A stretch of DNA of 64,000 nt from Chitinophaga sp. H8 (GTDB lineage Bacteria; Bacteroidota; Bacteroidia; Chitinophagales; Chitinophagaceae), in NCBI RefSeq assembly GCF_040567655.1, contig NZ_JBEXAC010000001.1:1984001-2048000 (forward strand), read 5' to 3'. The stretch's first letter is position 1. Each line of letters begins with the position of its first letter. Below, one piece after another: positions 8,412 through 19,381 of the stretch. The notes under the pieces are model-generated. The model did no database searches, was not told the origin of the DNA, and was given only the letters and a program-made list of their open reading frames with translations. The position numbers and the translations under genes were made by a program.

Positions 8412-10613
8412 ATGCGAAAGACCATTATTGTATCGAACAGACTACCGGTAAAGATTGCTGAAAATGAAGGTGCTTTTACAGCAACAGCAAGTGAAGGCGG
8501 ATTAGCTACCGGTCTTGGCTCTATTTACAGAGAGGGAAATAACATCTGGATAGGATGGCCTGGTATTGAATTGGCAGATGCTGAACAGCAGGAAACGGTA
8601 CGTGAAAAACTGGCAGAAATGAACTTGCTGCCGGTATATTTAACACAGGATGAAATCAATAATTATTATGAAGGATTTTCGAATGAAATCCTCTGGCCTG
8701 TATTTCATTATATGGGCGTTTATGCAAGGTATGAACAAGCCTATTGGGATTCCTACTACCAGGTGAATAACAAGTTTAAGGAAATCATCCTTTCAGTAGC
8801 AGCACCAGGGGATACTATCTGGATTCATGATTACCAGTTACTATTATTGCCAGGAATGATCAGGGCAATATTACCTGAAATATCCATCGGCTTCTTTCAG
8901 CATATCCCTTTTCCCTCTTACGAATTGTTCCGTCTTATTCCCTGGAGGGCCGAACTGCTGGAAGGCATGTTAGGAGCAGATCTGATAGGTTTTCATACAT
9001 TCGATGATACCCGTCACTTTATGAATGCAGCCAGCCGTATTCTGCCCGTGCTGACCTCTTCTAATGTGGTTACCATCAATGACCGTTTTGTGGTTGTAGA
9101 TACTTTCCCTATGGGAATAGATTATCAACGATTTGAATCACTGGCAGCTTCGGATAAAGTTATACAACAGGCACATGGGTTGCGGGAAAAGTTCCAGAAT
9201 ATACGTATCCTCCTTTCTATCGACCGGTTGGATTATAGTAAGGGTATCCTGCAGCGTTTACAGGCCTTTGAACTGTTATTACAAACACATCCGGAGTATA
9301 TTGAAAAGGTAGGGTTTTGTATGATTGTGGTGCCTTCGAGGGATACCGTGCCACAGTATAAGGAGTTACGTGATGAAATAGATAAGCTGGTAGGGAATAT
9401 CAATGCTCGGTATCGTACAATGAGCTGGAACCCTATCCATTATTTTTACCGTTCCTTCCCCATAGAAATTTTATCAGCCCTGTATACGCTTTCTGATATC
9501 TGCCTGGTAACACCTATGCGTGATGGGATGAACCTGGTAAGTAAAGAGTATGTAGCCAGCCGTACCAATAACGATGGGGTGCTTGTACTTAGTGAAATGG
9601 CAGGGGCATCCAAGGAGTTGATGGACGCTATTATTGTAAATCCGAATAATATTGGCGCCATGACCAATGCCATAATTGAAGCATTGGATATGCCACTGGC
9701 AGAGCAAGAGCGACGGATGAAATCTATGCGTCAGGTAGTAGCGAAGTTTAATATTTCGCATTGGGTGAAGTTATTTATGGCTACGCTGGTAGAGGTCAAT
9801 AAGATGCAGCAATCTATGCTGGCAAGGCTTATAAACCTGGAAACAGAGAAGTACATACGCAGTGAGTACGATCAGGCAGAAAAGCGGATCATATTCCTGG
9901 ACTATGATGGTACACTGGTAGGGTTTAAAACGAATATTGATATGGCATCACCGGATGATGACCTGTATGAACTGCTGCATGAGCTTACAGATGATTCTTC
10001 CAACCATGTTTATATTATCAGTGGCAGGAAATACGAAACACTGGAAGAATGGTTCGGTCATTTGCCACTCAATCTGATAGCTGAGCATGGCGTATGGCAA
10101 AAACCAATTCATCAGGAATGGCAAAGGCAACCGGGATTAAATGATCAATGGAAGCAGGAAATAGCCCCTATTCTGGAGGGCTTTACCGACCGTACACCTG
10201 GCTCTTTCATTGAAGAAAAAAGTTTTTCCCTGGTATGGCATTATCGCAAGGTAGAATCAGGATTAGGAGAATTACGTGCCAATGAATTGATGAATACCCT
10301 GCGTTATTATACCAGCGATAAAGGATTGCAATTATTGCCAGGAGATAAGGTGATAGAAGTAAAGAATGTGGAAATCAATAAAGGTAAAGCTGCGCTTACC
10401 TGGTTGGAAGAACAGGCATATGATTTTATCCTGGCGATCGGAGATGATTTTACAGATGAAGACATCTTTAAGGCATTACCGGAAGAGGCAATTACTATCA
10501 AAGTAGGCAGCCAGGTATCAGTAGCCAGGTATCATTTACGCAGCCACCAGGAAGTAAGGTATTTACTGAAAACACTGGTTGCACATAAAACATTCATAAA
10601 ATCAAGACAATAA
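8412..10613 (+). CDS. Bifunctional trehalose-6-phosphate synthase / trehalose-phosphatase
   Basis: This 733-residue cytoplasmic enzyme fuses both steps of trehalose synthesis: UDP-glucose plus glucose-6-phosphate to trehalose-6-phosphate, then dephosphorylation. Residues 1 to about 465 are the GT20 synthase: SNRLPVK, GLATGL, WIGWPG, IHDYQLLLLPG, FFQHIPFPS, LSIDRLDYSKGI, and the donor-site region TPMRDGMNLVSKEYVA. From about residue 487 comes the HAD phosphatase: FLDYDGTL (nucleophile Asp near 496), IISGR, LIAEHG and GDDFTDEDIF. All key motifs of both halves are intact, so both activities are expected. The convergent neighbour is a GH15 trehalase-like enzyme and glucokinase lies beyond it, suggesting a trehalose cycle used in osmotic or desiccation stress. 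Confidence 0.95.
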   Translation: MRKTIIVSNRLPVKIAENEGAFTATASEGGLATGLGSIYREGNNIWIGWPGIELADAEQQETVREKLAEMNLLPVYLTQDEINNYYEGFSNEILWPVFHYMGVYARYEQAYWDSYYQVNNKFKEIILSVAAPGDTIWIHDYQLLLLPGMIRAILPEISIGFFQHIPFPSYELFRLIPWRAELLEGMLGADLIGFHTFDDTRHFMNAASRILPVLTSSNVVTINDRFVVVDTFPMGIDYQRFESLAASDKVIQQAHGLREKFQNIRILLSIDRLDYSKGILQRLQAFELLLQTHPEYIEKVGFCMIVVPSRDTVPQYKELRDEIDKLVGNINARYRTMSWNPIHYFYRSFPIEILSALYTLSDICLVTPMRDGMNLVSKEYVASRTNNDGVLVLSEMAGASKELMDAIIVNPNNIGAMTNAIIEALDMPLAEQERRMKSMRQVVAKFNISHWVKLFMATLVEVNKMQQSMLARLINLETEKYIRSEYDQAEKRIIFLDYDGTLVGFKTNIDMASPDDDLYELLHELTDDSSNHVYIISGRKYETLEEWFGHLPLNLIAEHGVWQKPIHQEWQRQPGLNDQWKQEIAPILEGFTDRTPGSFIEEKSFSLVWHYRKVESGLGELRANELMNTLRYYTSDKGLQLLPGDKVIEVKNVEINKGKAALTWLEEQAYDFILAIGDDFTDEDIFKALPEEAITIKVGSQVSVARYHLRSHQEVRYLLKTLVAHKTFIKSRQ

Positions 10614-10617
10614 AATA

Positions 10618-10652
10618 ACAGTGGGCTATTATCAGAGATAATAGCCCACTGT
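10618..10652. terminator. Bidirectional terminator between convergent trehalose genes
   Basis: A perfect 15-bp inverted repeat (10618-10632 with 10638-10652, loop CAGAG) sits between the stops of the two convergent genes at 10613 and 10672. A/T-rich flanks on both sides suit termination in both directions. Confidence 0.85.
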
Positions 10653-10671
10653 GTTTAAGTTGTTATTCCGT

Positions 10672-12453
10672 TTAAATAAAGATGGGAACATCCAGTTTCA
10701 TTGCAATACGGTAGGCAGCATTCATCAGGCCTACATGGCTGTAAGCCTGTGGAAAATTACCCCATTGGCTGCCATCTTTTTCGTCTATATCTTCACTGAA
10801 GAGCAAAAGATGGTTAGAATATTGTAACAGATTTTCAAATTCCCTGATGGCATCATCTATGCGGCCTACGCAAGCCAGCGCTTCCACATACCAGAAAGCA
10901 CAAATCAGGAAAGTGGTTTTAGGCTTTCCAAAATCATCTGCATGCAAATACCGGTAAAATAATCCCTGCGGTGTTTTAAGCTCCTTTTCCAGTGCCACCA
11001 GGTGGTCTCTGGCGCGGTCAGAATCCGGCTTCAGATAGTTCATCATAATAAGTTGCAGGGTGCTGGCGTCCAGATGACTACTTCCCGCAGCGTTGGTATA
11101 TACTTTTCTAACCGGATCATAACAGCTTTCAATATGTGCAGCAGCCTTGTTTTTAAGTGCTATTGCCCTTTGCACCAATTGCTGATGCCCAATGGTACGC
11201 GCCATTTTTTCAGCAGCGCAGCAACCTGCCCATTGAAACAGATTACTATAACAGTGGATATTGGCCATATTGCGGAATTCCCAGATACCAGCATCCTTTT
11301 CATCGATGGTACGTTCAATCTTGCCCAGCAGCAGTTCAATCCATTTGTCCGAATCCTTTCTCTCTGAAAATATAAACCGGTGATCTGTATAAAGTGGAAG
11401 CATGGATATCAGCACTTGCCCGTAGATATCATTCTGGATATGCTCATATGCCTGATTGCCTATACGAACAGGCTGGTTGCCCAGGTAACCGGCAAGATGG
11501 GGGAGTATGATTTCCTGCAACGTTTTTTGCCCGGTAATACCATATAAAGGCTGATACCGGAATTCATCCGAAAAGGAGATATCCGTAACATAGTTAAAGT
11601 ACCGTTCCATTTCCTCGAAGTGACCAATATGGTTGAGTGCAGTAATTACATAGTAAGTATCCCTTAACCAACAATAACGGTAATCCCAGTTGCGCCCGCT
11701 GTCCTGGTATTCGGGCAAGCTGGTGGTGCTGGCGGCAATAATAGCCCCGGTATCTTCATACTGGTGTATTTTAAGCGTGAGGGCAGAGCGGATCACGTAG
11801 GTCTGATAAAAATTGGCAATAGAAGAATGTTTGATCCACAGACGCCAATATGCGATTGTTTCACGAAGGAAGCGTTCAGCAGTACTTATCAGTGGTGCCT
11901 CCAGTGGATGTCCGTATGTCAGGATCATGTACCGGGTGTCATTGAGCACAAAGAATTCTTCTTCAAAGAGGTAACTGACGGGGATATTGGTAGTGAGTCT
12001 TATTTTTTCATCGCAGCCTTCAAATTCCACATGACTGCTGCCCCGGAGCTTTTGTAACGGAGCAGTGCCATAATCGCAGGTAGGGTTGCATTTCACCCGT
12101 ATACGGGGAGAACCTTCTACAGGATCTATCTTCCTGATCAGCATTAGGGGCTTAAAAAAGCGTTCATATTGCAGAAAACGTGGCGCAAAATCTGTTACCA
12201 CATATTTACCTTCTGCCGTGGTAATTTCCGTACAAAGCACATTGGTATTATCCAGGTAGTACTGCCGGGAAGTATAGTCATGGGCCGGCAGGATAGAGAA
12301 TTCCCCTCCTTTTTGTTTGTCCAGTAATCCTCCGAAAATAAAGGAGCTGTCCATCCTGGGCCAGCAAAGCCAGTCTACGTTCGTATTCTTATTGATATGC
12401 GCTAAAAATGCACAATTGCCAATGAGACCGGTCTGATAGGTATGTCTTTCCAT
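10672..12453 (-). CDS. Glycoside hydrolase family 15 protein, probable trehalase
   Basis: This 593-residue cytoplasmic enzyme has the two-domain layout of bacterial GH15 proteins: an N-terminal beta-sandwich (GLIGNCAFLAHIN, DWLCWPRMDSSFIFGGLL) and an (alpha/alpha)6 barrel. The signature RNWDYRYCWLRDTYYV near the middle and the C-terminal SEDIDEKDGSQWGNFPQAYSH are family hallmarks; the latter carries acidic residues at the active site. GH15 covers glucoamylases and trehalases; the trehalose synthase on one side and glucokinase on the other favour trehalase. I start at 12453 (MERHTYQTG), where family similarity begins; an ATG nine codons upstream overlaps a repeated motif and is less likely. 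No signal peptide is seen. Confidence 0.9.
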   Translation of the reverse strand: MERHTYQTGLIGNCAFLAHINKNTNVDWLCWPRMDSSFIFGGLLDKQKGGEFSILPAHDYTSRQYYLDNTNVLCTEITTAEGKYVVTDFAPRFLQYERFFKPLMLIRKIDPVEGSPRIRVKCNPTCDYGTAPLQKLRGSSHVEFEGCDEKIRLTTNIPVSYLFEEEFFVLNDTRYMILTYGHPLEAPLISTAERFLRETIAYWRLWIKHSSIANFYQTYVIRSALTLKIHQYEDTGAIIAASTTSLPEYQDSGRNWDYRYCWLRDTYYVITALNHIGHFEEMERYFNYVTDISFSDEFRYQPLYGITGQKTLQEIILPHLAGYLGNQPVRIGNQAYEHIQNDIYGQVLISMLPLYTDHRFIFSERKDSDKWIELLLGKIERTIDEKDAGIWEFRNMANIHCYSNLFQWAGCCAAEKMARTIGHQQLVQRAIALKNKAAAHIESCYDPVRKVYTNAAGSSHLDASTLQLIMMNYLKPDSDRARDHLVALEKELKTPQGLFYRYLHADDFGKPKTTFLICAFWYVEALACVGRIDDAIREFENLLQYSNHLLLFSEDIDEKDGSQWGNFPQAYSHVGLMNAAYRIAMKLDVPIFI

Positions 12454-12470
12454 GCTGATGATATTATTAG

Positions 12471-12647
12471 CTTTACACAAACTTTACACAAATCCTTTTA
12501 AATTGTTCATTACAAACAAAAGCTGTTCCAATAGCTGTTAATTTAACGTATAATTTCAAGTATAGCACATAAATTGGCTTATATATGAGAATTAGTGCCG
12601 GAAATTGGAGCAGGATGCTTAAATTTAATAGTAAAGGATTTGTGTAA
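12471..12647. promoter_or_regulatory. Divergent control region with repeated TTTGTGTAA motif
   Basis: The divergent gap between the trehalase and glucokinase genes holds two tandem 11-bp copies of CTTTACACAAA (12471-12481 and 12482-12492). A 15-bp perfect inverted repeat also spans the gap: TTACACAAATCCTTT at 12484-12498 and its complement AAAGGATTTGTGTAA at 12633-12647, the latter ending in the glk start codon. The arrangement suggests a shared regulator, but none is known for this motif. Confidence 0.45.
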
Positions 12648-13723
12648 TGCAAACAGTTAAAAATCAAACCTATTTACCTCGTTTTACTACTCATCGTCAC
12701 GAAGGGAGTGGAGAGGTGTATGTATTAGCGGGAGATCTGGGAGGCACCAAAACAAACCTCGCATTATTCAGTGCAACCGGGGAAACATTGAAAATATTGC
12801 AGGAGCATACTTATCGCTCCAGGGAGTACGGATCCTTTACGGAGATTATCCAGCATTTTATTACACAACATCCGGATACCCCTCCGGAACGTATTTGTAT
12901 TGGCGTAGCCGGCCCGGTTATCAAAGGTAGGGTAGAGCTGACCAATCTGTCAAGGGATTTAAGTGAGGATGAGATCCGTGAAAATACCGGACTTAATCAG
13001 GTAGCGTTGATTAATGACCTGGAAGCTACGGCCTATGGGTTGGCTACTTTATCACCAGATAAGCTGTTGACCTTGCATAAGGGAAATGCTGAGCATAAGG
13101 GAAATATGGCCATTATTGCGCCGGGAACAGGATTGGGAGAAGCCGGACTGTACTGGGATGGAAAAGCTTATCATCCTTTTCCAACAGAAGGAGGACATTG
13201 TGATTTTTCCCCTCGTACCGATCTGGATATGGAATTACTGAAGTATTTACAGGAAAAGTATGAAGTAGCCAGCTGGGAACGTCTGATATCCGGTCCGGGT
13301 ATTAACAATATTTACTTTTTTTTGAGAGACGTAAAAGGTATGGATGAGCCTGCATGGCTTGCCAAAGCGATGGAAGAAAAAGACACGGCAGCGGTCATCA
13401 GTGAAAATGGTATTGGCAGAAAGGCGCCTATTTGCATTAAGACAATGGAATTGTTTGTACGCTACCTTGGCAGAGAAGCCTCCAACCTGGTATTGAAGAT
13501 GAAGGCTACCGGTGGGTTATTTCTTGGAGGAGGTATTCCTCCTAAAATAGCCCCGTTATTAGAGAATAACGACTTCTATAACCATTACCTTCAAAGTGAT
13601 CGTATGGTGGAATTATTATCGGCAGTACCTATTCATATTATTAACAATGATAAAACAGCCCTTTGGGGAGCAGCTTATTATGGAGCTGGAATGAATGTTG
13701 AATCATCCCATCTTTCATCATAG
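12647..13723 (+). CDS. glk: Glucokinase
   Basis: This 358-residue cytoplasmic enzyme phosphorylates glucose to glucose-6-phosphate with ATP. The Glk-type (not ROK) features are clear: the phosphate loop GDLGGTKTNLALF, then GVAGPVIKGRVELTNL, the catalytic region LINDLEATAYG, the second phosphate loop IIAPGTGLGEAGLYW and the conserved PTEGGHCDFSPR, and near the C-terminus GGLFLGGGIPPKI. It would capture the glucose made by the divergent trehalase and supply the synthase at 8412. It is followed after 13 bases by an AsmA-like gene, suggesting co-transcription. Confidence 0.95.
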   Translation: MQTVKNQTYLPRFTTHRHEGSGEVYVLAGDLGGTKTNLALFSATGETLKILQEHTYRSREYGSFTEIIQHFITQHPDTPPERICIGVAGPVIKGRVELTNLSRDLSEDEIRENTGLNQVALINDLEATAYGLATLSPDKLLTLHKGNAEHKGNMAIIAPGTGLGEAGLYWDGKAYHPFPTEGGHCDFSPRTDLDMELLKYLQEKYEVASWERLISGPGINNIYFFLRDVKGMDEPAWLAKAMEEKDTAAVISENGIGRKAPICIKTMELFVRYLGREASNLVLKMKATGGLFLGGGIPPKIAPLLENNDFYNHYLQSDRMVELLSAVPIHIINNDKTALWGAAYYGAGMNVESSHLSS

Positions 13724-13736
13724 AATGTGAAACTGT

Positions 13737-16193
13737 ATGCAAAAATGGCTGAAAGTAACCCTTATAACAGCAGGTAGTATTATTGTGCTCATTGTACTGC
13801 TATGGTTGGGCATGGCGCTTTATATCAATAAAAACAAAGCTAATCTGCTGGCAGAGATCACCAGCCAGTTAAATGAGAAGATAAATGGTAAACTCACAGT
13901 AGGGGATATGGAACCTGCATTGGTAAGAAGCTTTCCTAATATATCTCTTGCATTAAGAGATGTGAAACTGCAGGATAGTTTATTTAGCCATCATCAGCAT
14001 CCCTTGTTGGCTGTGAAAGATATCTTTGTTAAAATAAATACCTTTTCATTATTGGGGAAGCAGGCAGATATCCGTGAAGTGACATTGGAGGAAGGAACGG
14101 TTTATCTGTTTACAGATAGTACAGGGTATTCTAACACGAGTATTCTGAGACAAAAAAAAGACAGTGCTGCCAAAAACAATGGTAGTAAAGATGCTGTGAT
14201 CAACCGGTTGCGCCTGGAAAATATCAGCTTTGTGCTGGACAATCAGCAAAAGGGAAAACTGTTCCATCTGGATATAAAATCATTGCGGGGAAAAATGGAT
14301 GCCAGTGATACGGGATATGTGTTTGATATGCGTACTGATATTCTGGCCAAAGACTTTTCATTTAATACCGGGCGAGGAAGCTATATAAAAGACAAAACCC
14401 TGGAAATGGATATAAAGGTATATTTCAATAAACTGAAAAAAGTCCTTTACATTCCTTCCCAGCGTTTCAGGGTTGATGGGCAGGCACTGGATATTGGTGC
14501 AGATTTTTTCTTTGATGGCACTTCACCGGCGTTTAGATTGCAGGTGATAGCTAATCAGGTACTCTTTAGAAAAGCCGCTTCTTTTTTGTTACCGGGAACT
14601 GCCTCAAAGCTCGGTCCCTATGATATCCAGCAACCTATGGATGTGGTGGCAGATATACAGGGCAGTTTATTGCCTCATAGTACACCATGGGTAAAAGTAA
14701 ATTGGACTGTAACCAACAATACATTGGTAGCGCATAAGGTTATACTGGACAGTTGCAGCTTCTCAGGAGGATATAATAATGAAGTAGTAGCAGGGAAGGG
14801 GTTTACAGATGAGAACTCCGCCATCAATATTTATCATTTGAAAGGAAAGTGGTTTGACATTCCTATTTCAGCTGATACCTTGCGGGTGTTGAATTTGAAG
14901 TATCCTGGTATGACAGCACGCTTTCGTTCAGATTTCCCGTTAAACCGGCTAAACTCACTTACCAATGAGGAGTCGTTCCAGTTTAAGGAGGGGAGTGCTA
15001 AAGCGGATTTGTATTATAAGGGTGGGCTTGTATCAAGTGATACCATACTGCCATTTATACAAGGGACCGTCCGGATTGAAAATGGAACATTAACTTATCT
15101 GCCCAGAGATTTGTCTTTTCGTAATTGTACTGCCTTGCTGGACTTTACCGGTAAAGATCTCTACCTGAAAAATATCAATATACAAAGTGGTAAGAGTACT
15201 TTAATGATGGATGGCAGTATCCGTAATCTCATGAATCTTTATTTTAGTGCACCGGAGAAAATATTGCTGGATTGGGTAATTCGCAGCCCTTTGGTAGATC
15301 TGAATGAATTCCGTGCTTTCCTTATCCCGCGTAAACAACATAAAAAGACACCTTCCAGTGTTAAAAAGAATATCAGCCGTGCAGCACAGCAGCTGGATGT
15401 GATGTTGAATGCCTCCAGTGCAAATATGCAGATACAACTAGGTAAGGTAAATTACCGTCAGTTCAGTGCACAAAATGTAGTGGCCAATATTGTGTTGATG
15501 CAAACGGGTATAAGGCTGAACAAGATTGCATTGCAGCATGCAGGAGGATCATTGCAATTAGAGGGGGTATTACAGCAACAGGGAAACGACAATAAGTTTA
15601 AATTAAATGCTGGGATTAATAATGTACACATAGACCAGTTGTTTTATGCCTTCGAAAACTTTGGTATGCAATCTCTGGGGTCAAAGAACCTAAAGGGGAT
15701 ATTAACTGCTAATGCTGCGATTACAGGAAATATACATGATAATGGTAATCTGGCTCCGCACTCCTTGTATGGAACATTGCGTTTTGATCTCAGGCAGGGA
15801 GCACTGATGCATTTTGGGCCATTGGAGGAAATAGGGAACTTTGTTTTCCGTAAGCGTAATCTTTCCGAAATTACTTTTGAGAACCTTAAAAATACGTTAC
15901 AGTTGCAAGGATCTAAAATCATTATTCCGCCCATGCGGATTGCTTCCAGTGCGTTAAATATAGATGTAGGCGGAGTATATGGCATAGGAAAGGGAACAAA
16001 TATCAACCTGGATATTCCTTTACGTAACCCTCAAAAGGATTCCTTGATCACGGATAAGAAAGAAAGGCGTAAAAGAAGTAATCGTGGGCTCGTCTTGCAC
16101 CTGAGAGCAGTAGATGATGATAATGGAAAGGTGAAAATTAAATTGGGTAGTGGTAAAAAGGATGAGGTGTCGGCAGCAGACCGGAATTATTGA
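13737..16193 (+). CDS. AsmA-like family protein
   Basis: This 818-residue envelope protein has a single N-terminal membrane anchor (about residues 7-29, LITAGSIIVLIVLLWLGMALYI) followed by a long, beta-rich periplasmic part. The start, LNEKINGKLTVGDMEPALVRSFPNISLALRDVKLQD, is typical of AsmA/TamB-like proteins, and the C-terminal AsmA-like region includes LKGILTANAAITG and a GxLxxG-rich tail. Relatives are bridge-like proteins linked to lipid transport and outer-membrane homeostasis; a specific role here is not known. The last 40 residues are very basic (KKERRKRSNRG). It probably shares the glk transcript and ends at the terminator at 16284. Confidence 0.82.
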   Translation: MQKWLKVTLITAGSIIVLIVLLWLGMALYINKNKANLLAEITSQLNEKINGKLTVGDMEPALVRSFPNISLALRDVKLQDSLFSHHQHPLLAVKDIFVKINTFSLLGKQADIREVTLEEGTVYLFTDSTGYSNTSILRQKKDSAAKNNGSKDAVINRLRLENISFVLDNQQKGKLFHLDIKSLRGKMDASDTGYVFDMRTDILAKDFSFNTGRGSYIKDKTLEMDIKVYFNKLKKVLYIPSQRFRVDGQALDIGADFFFDGTSPAFRLQVIANQVLFRKAASFLLPGTASKLGPYDIQQPMDVVADIQGSLLPHSTPWVKVNWTVTNNTLVAHKVILDSCSFSGGYNNEVVAGKGFTDENSAINIYHLKGKWFDIPISADTLRVLNLKYPGMTARFRSDFPLNRLNSLTNEESFQFKEGSAKADLYYKGGLVSSDTILPFIQGTVRIENGTLTYLPRDLSFRNCTALLDFTGKDLYLKNINIQSGKSTLMMDGSIRNLMNLYFSAPEKILLDWVIRSPLVDLNEFRAFLIPRKQHKKTPSSVKKNISRAAQQLDVMLNASSANMQIQLGKVNYRQFSAQNVVANIVLMQTGIRLNKIALQHAGGSLQLEGVLQQQGNDNKFKLNAGINNVHIDQLFYAFENFGMQSLGSKNLKGILTANAAITGNIHDNGNLAPHSLYGTLRFDLRQGALMHFGPLEEIGNFVFRKRNLSEITFENLKNTLQLQGSKIIIPPMRIASSALNIDVGGVYGIGKGTNINLDIPLRNPQKDSLITDKKERRKRSNRGLVLHLRAVDDDNGKVKIKLGSGKKDEVSAADRNY

Positions 16194-16283
16194 TGCAGGA
16201 ATTAAAGTTTCCCCTTTTTAATAACCTGGCAACTCCGGGGGCCAAGGCAGGGTAAGGGTACAATATAGTATCCTCCATACATA

Positions 16284-16322
16284 AACAACCCTGCTGGTTT
16301 TATAGTGGCCAGCAGGGTTGTT
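16284..16322. terminator. Bidirectional terminator
   Basis: A 14-bp perfect stem (16284-16297 with 16309-16322; 11-nt loop) lies between the convergent AsmA-like gene and metY. GTTTTG follows on the plus strand and the minus strand reads into TTTATG, so it could stop both transcripts. Confidence 0.82.
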
Positions 16323-16338
16323 GTTTTGTGAGCGAATA

Positions 16339-17952
<1,614 letters not shown>

Positions 17953-18105
17953 AAATAAAATACTTTAATATGTTTTATAATTTACGTTATGTTAAATAGA
18001 AGATTATTGAAACCCCTTTCTCATTCCTCTTGAATTTCAATTAATTAACTACAGGCCCCATTCTAGAATCAGTTTCTCATCCTCCCTTAAATTACTTCGG
18101 TAAAC

Positions 18106-18142
18106 AGAGATCCGGAAAGCAGCCATGCATTTCCGGATCTCT
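18106..18142. terminator. Strong inverted repeat, possible terminator
   Basis: A 13-bp perfect stem (AGAGATCCGGAAA at 18106-18118 with its complement at 18130-18142; 11-nt loop) lies in the long gap upstream of metY. No clear T-tract follows on either strand. On the minus strand it is downstream of the decayed reading frame at 18230, so it may be that gene's old terminator. Confidence 0.4.
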
Positions 18143-18229
18143 AAAGAAGGTTTTATGCTCTCTGATTGCTTACCAACCGTATGCATAAATTTCACCCATA
18201 ACAATATATTCCTGGGATCCGGTTAAGAT

Positions 18230-18524
18230 TTAATCGCGACTCCAGGTAAAGTGATGTTGTGAAGTATTTGTTATAAAATAACGGTCTGATAATTTATCAT
18301 ATCCATTCAGGCTGTACACAAAAGGATTATAGAACCGGCTGACATCAAAGTATGATTCCTTGAATAATCCTTATAACCCTTTACCATCGCTAAGAGGCAA
18401 CTGTCCTATACTTACCTACTGTTGCCCAAAAATAACTTTTGAGCCTTGCACTTCCACCTGTATCTGGTTGCAAAAAATTATCTTTATACCGGCATATTCT
18501 AAAATTGTAATATTTTATCTGGAT
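18230..18524 (-). pseudogene. Decayed gene remnant of unknown family
   Basis: Two adjoining minus-strand frames look coding although neither is a complete gene. Upstream (about 18524-18393) the frame reads ...DNFLQPDTGGSARLKSYFW, ATVGKY, then stops at 18390-18392. In another frame the reading resumes as GQLPLSDGKGL, meets one TAA, and continues as GLFKESYFDVSRFYNPFVYS, LNGYDKLSDRYF... to a stop at 18230-18232. One frameshift near 18400 plus one nonsense change would restore a single C-terminal segment of about 95 residues with protein-like composition. I do not recognise the family. It fills most of an otherwise empty 879-base gap (17644-18522). Chance open frames remain possible. Confidence 0.4.
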
Positions 18525-19341
18525 GAAGCTAATTTATATCGCAGTCATTGGTTTTTTGACCCTGCTGTTTTCTTGTAGTGAAAAGTATAAAAGAAATAAG
18601 CTCCCTCAGCGGGAATCAGGGTTAGCAGCGCTGAATGAGGCTATGGTAAAATCCAATAGTATTGCTGGTTTTCAGAAAAAGCTAAACTTCTGGAAGCAAT
18701 ACTTGTTCAATAACAAGTATAACGACTCGGTATTGCTCTCAAAAATTCATTATAATATTGCGGGAGTATATTATCAGCAGAATATCCTGGATTCTGTTAA
18801 ATGGCATATGGAACAGGCATGGAATCTAATGGAAGGGCAAAAGGGTAATGAAGAAGAGAAGGTATTATTGAATGCAGGAGAAGGTAATATTGCTAACCTG
18901 GAAGAACGTACACAGGAAGCTAATTATTTTTACAATCAGGCTGCACAATCCTTGATAACGGATACTTCCCTGCAACTTACGCCAAAGCAAAAAATAGTTA
19001 TATTATTAGCTGCCGCGCAATCAGACGAAGCATGTAGCCAGATTGATAAAGCAATTGACCGGAATTATCAGGCGCTTTCACTCCTGCTTAGCCGGCTCCG
19101 AGACAATATTTCTTTGATTAACCGTGTGTATAGTCAACTGGCAGTTGCTTATAATGCATCTGGCGCTCATTCAGACTCATTGTTAAAGTGTATTCATAAA
19201 ATGGAGGAGTTGTATGCCAATTTCCCCACTGAAGTAAATCCCAGGTTTCTGTATGACAGGAAAGTACTTTACTTTAGCAGAATTCAAAAAAAGGATTCCG
19301 TGCTTTTCTATCAGCGGAAACTCCTATCTGATCATAATTGA
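18523..19341 (+). CDS. Tetratricopeptide-type lipoprotein, hypothetical
   Basis: This 272-residue protein begins with a lipoprotein signal (lipobox LLFSC, Cys at residue 18). The rest is all-helical with TPR-like spacing, for example SKIHYNIAGVYYQQNILDSVKWHMEQAWNL, NEEEKVLLNAGEGNIANL and YSQLAVAYNASGAHSDSLLKCIHKMEELY. In Bacteroidota such N-termini commonly precede a transmembrane helix and a LuxR-type or kinase domain; here the frame simply stops, so it is either a stand-alone TPR lipoprotein or a shortened sensor. It is probably envelope-anchored and involved in protein-protein contacts. The upstream 200 bases overlap the decayed minus-strand gene. No operon partner is apparent. Confidence 0.65.
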   Translation: MKLIYIAVIGFLTLLFSCSEKYKRNKLPQRESGLAALNEAMVKSNSIAGFQKKLNFWKQYLFNNKYNDSVLLSKIHYNIAGVYYQQNILDSVKWHMEQAWNLMEGQKGNEEEKVLLNAGEGNIANLEERTQEANYFYNQAAQSLITDTSLQLTPKQKIVILLAAAQSDEACSQIDKAIDRNYQALSLLLSRLRDNISLINRVYSQLAVAYNASGAHSDSLLKCIHKMEELYANFPTEVNPRFLYDRKVLYFSRIQKKDSVLFYQRKLLSDHN

Positions 19342-19381
19342 TATACAATAGCATTCTATAGAGAGATGCATATTATGTATA

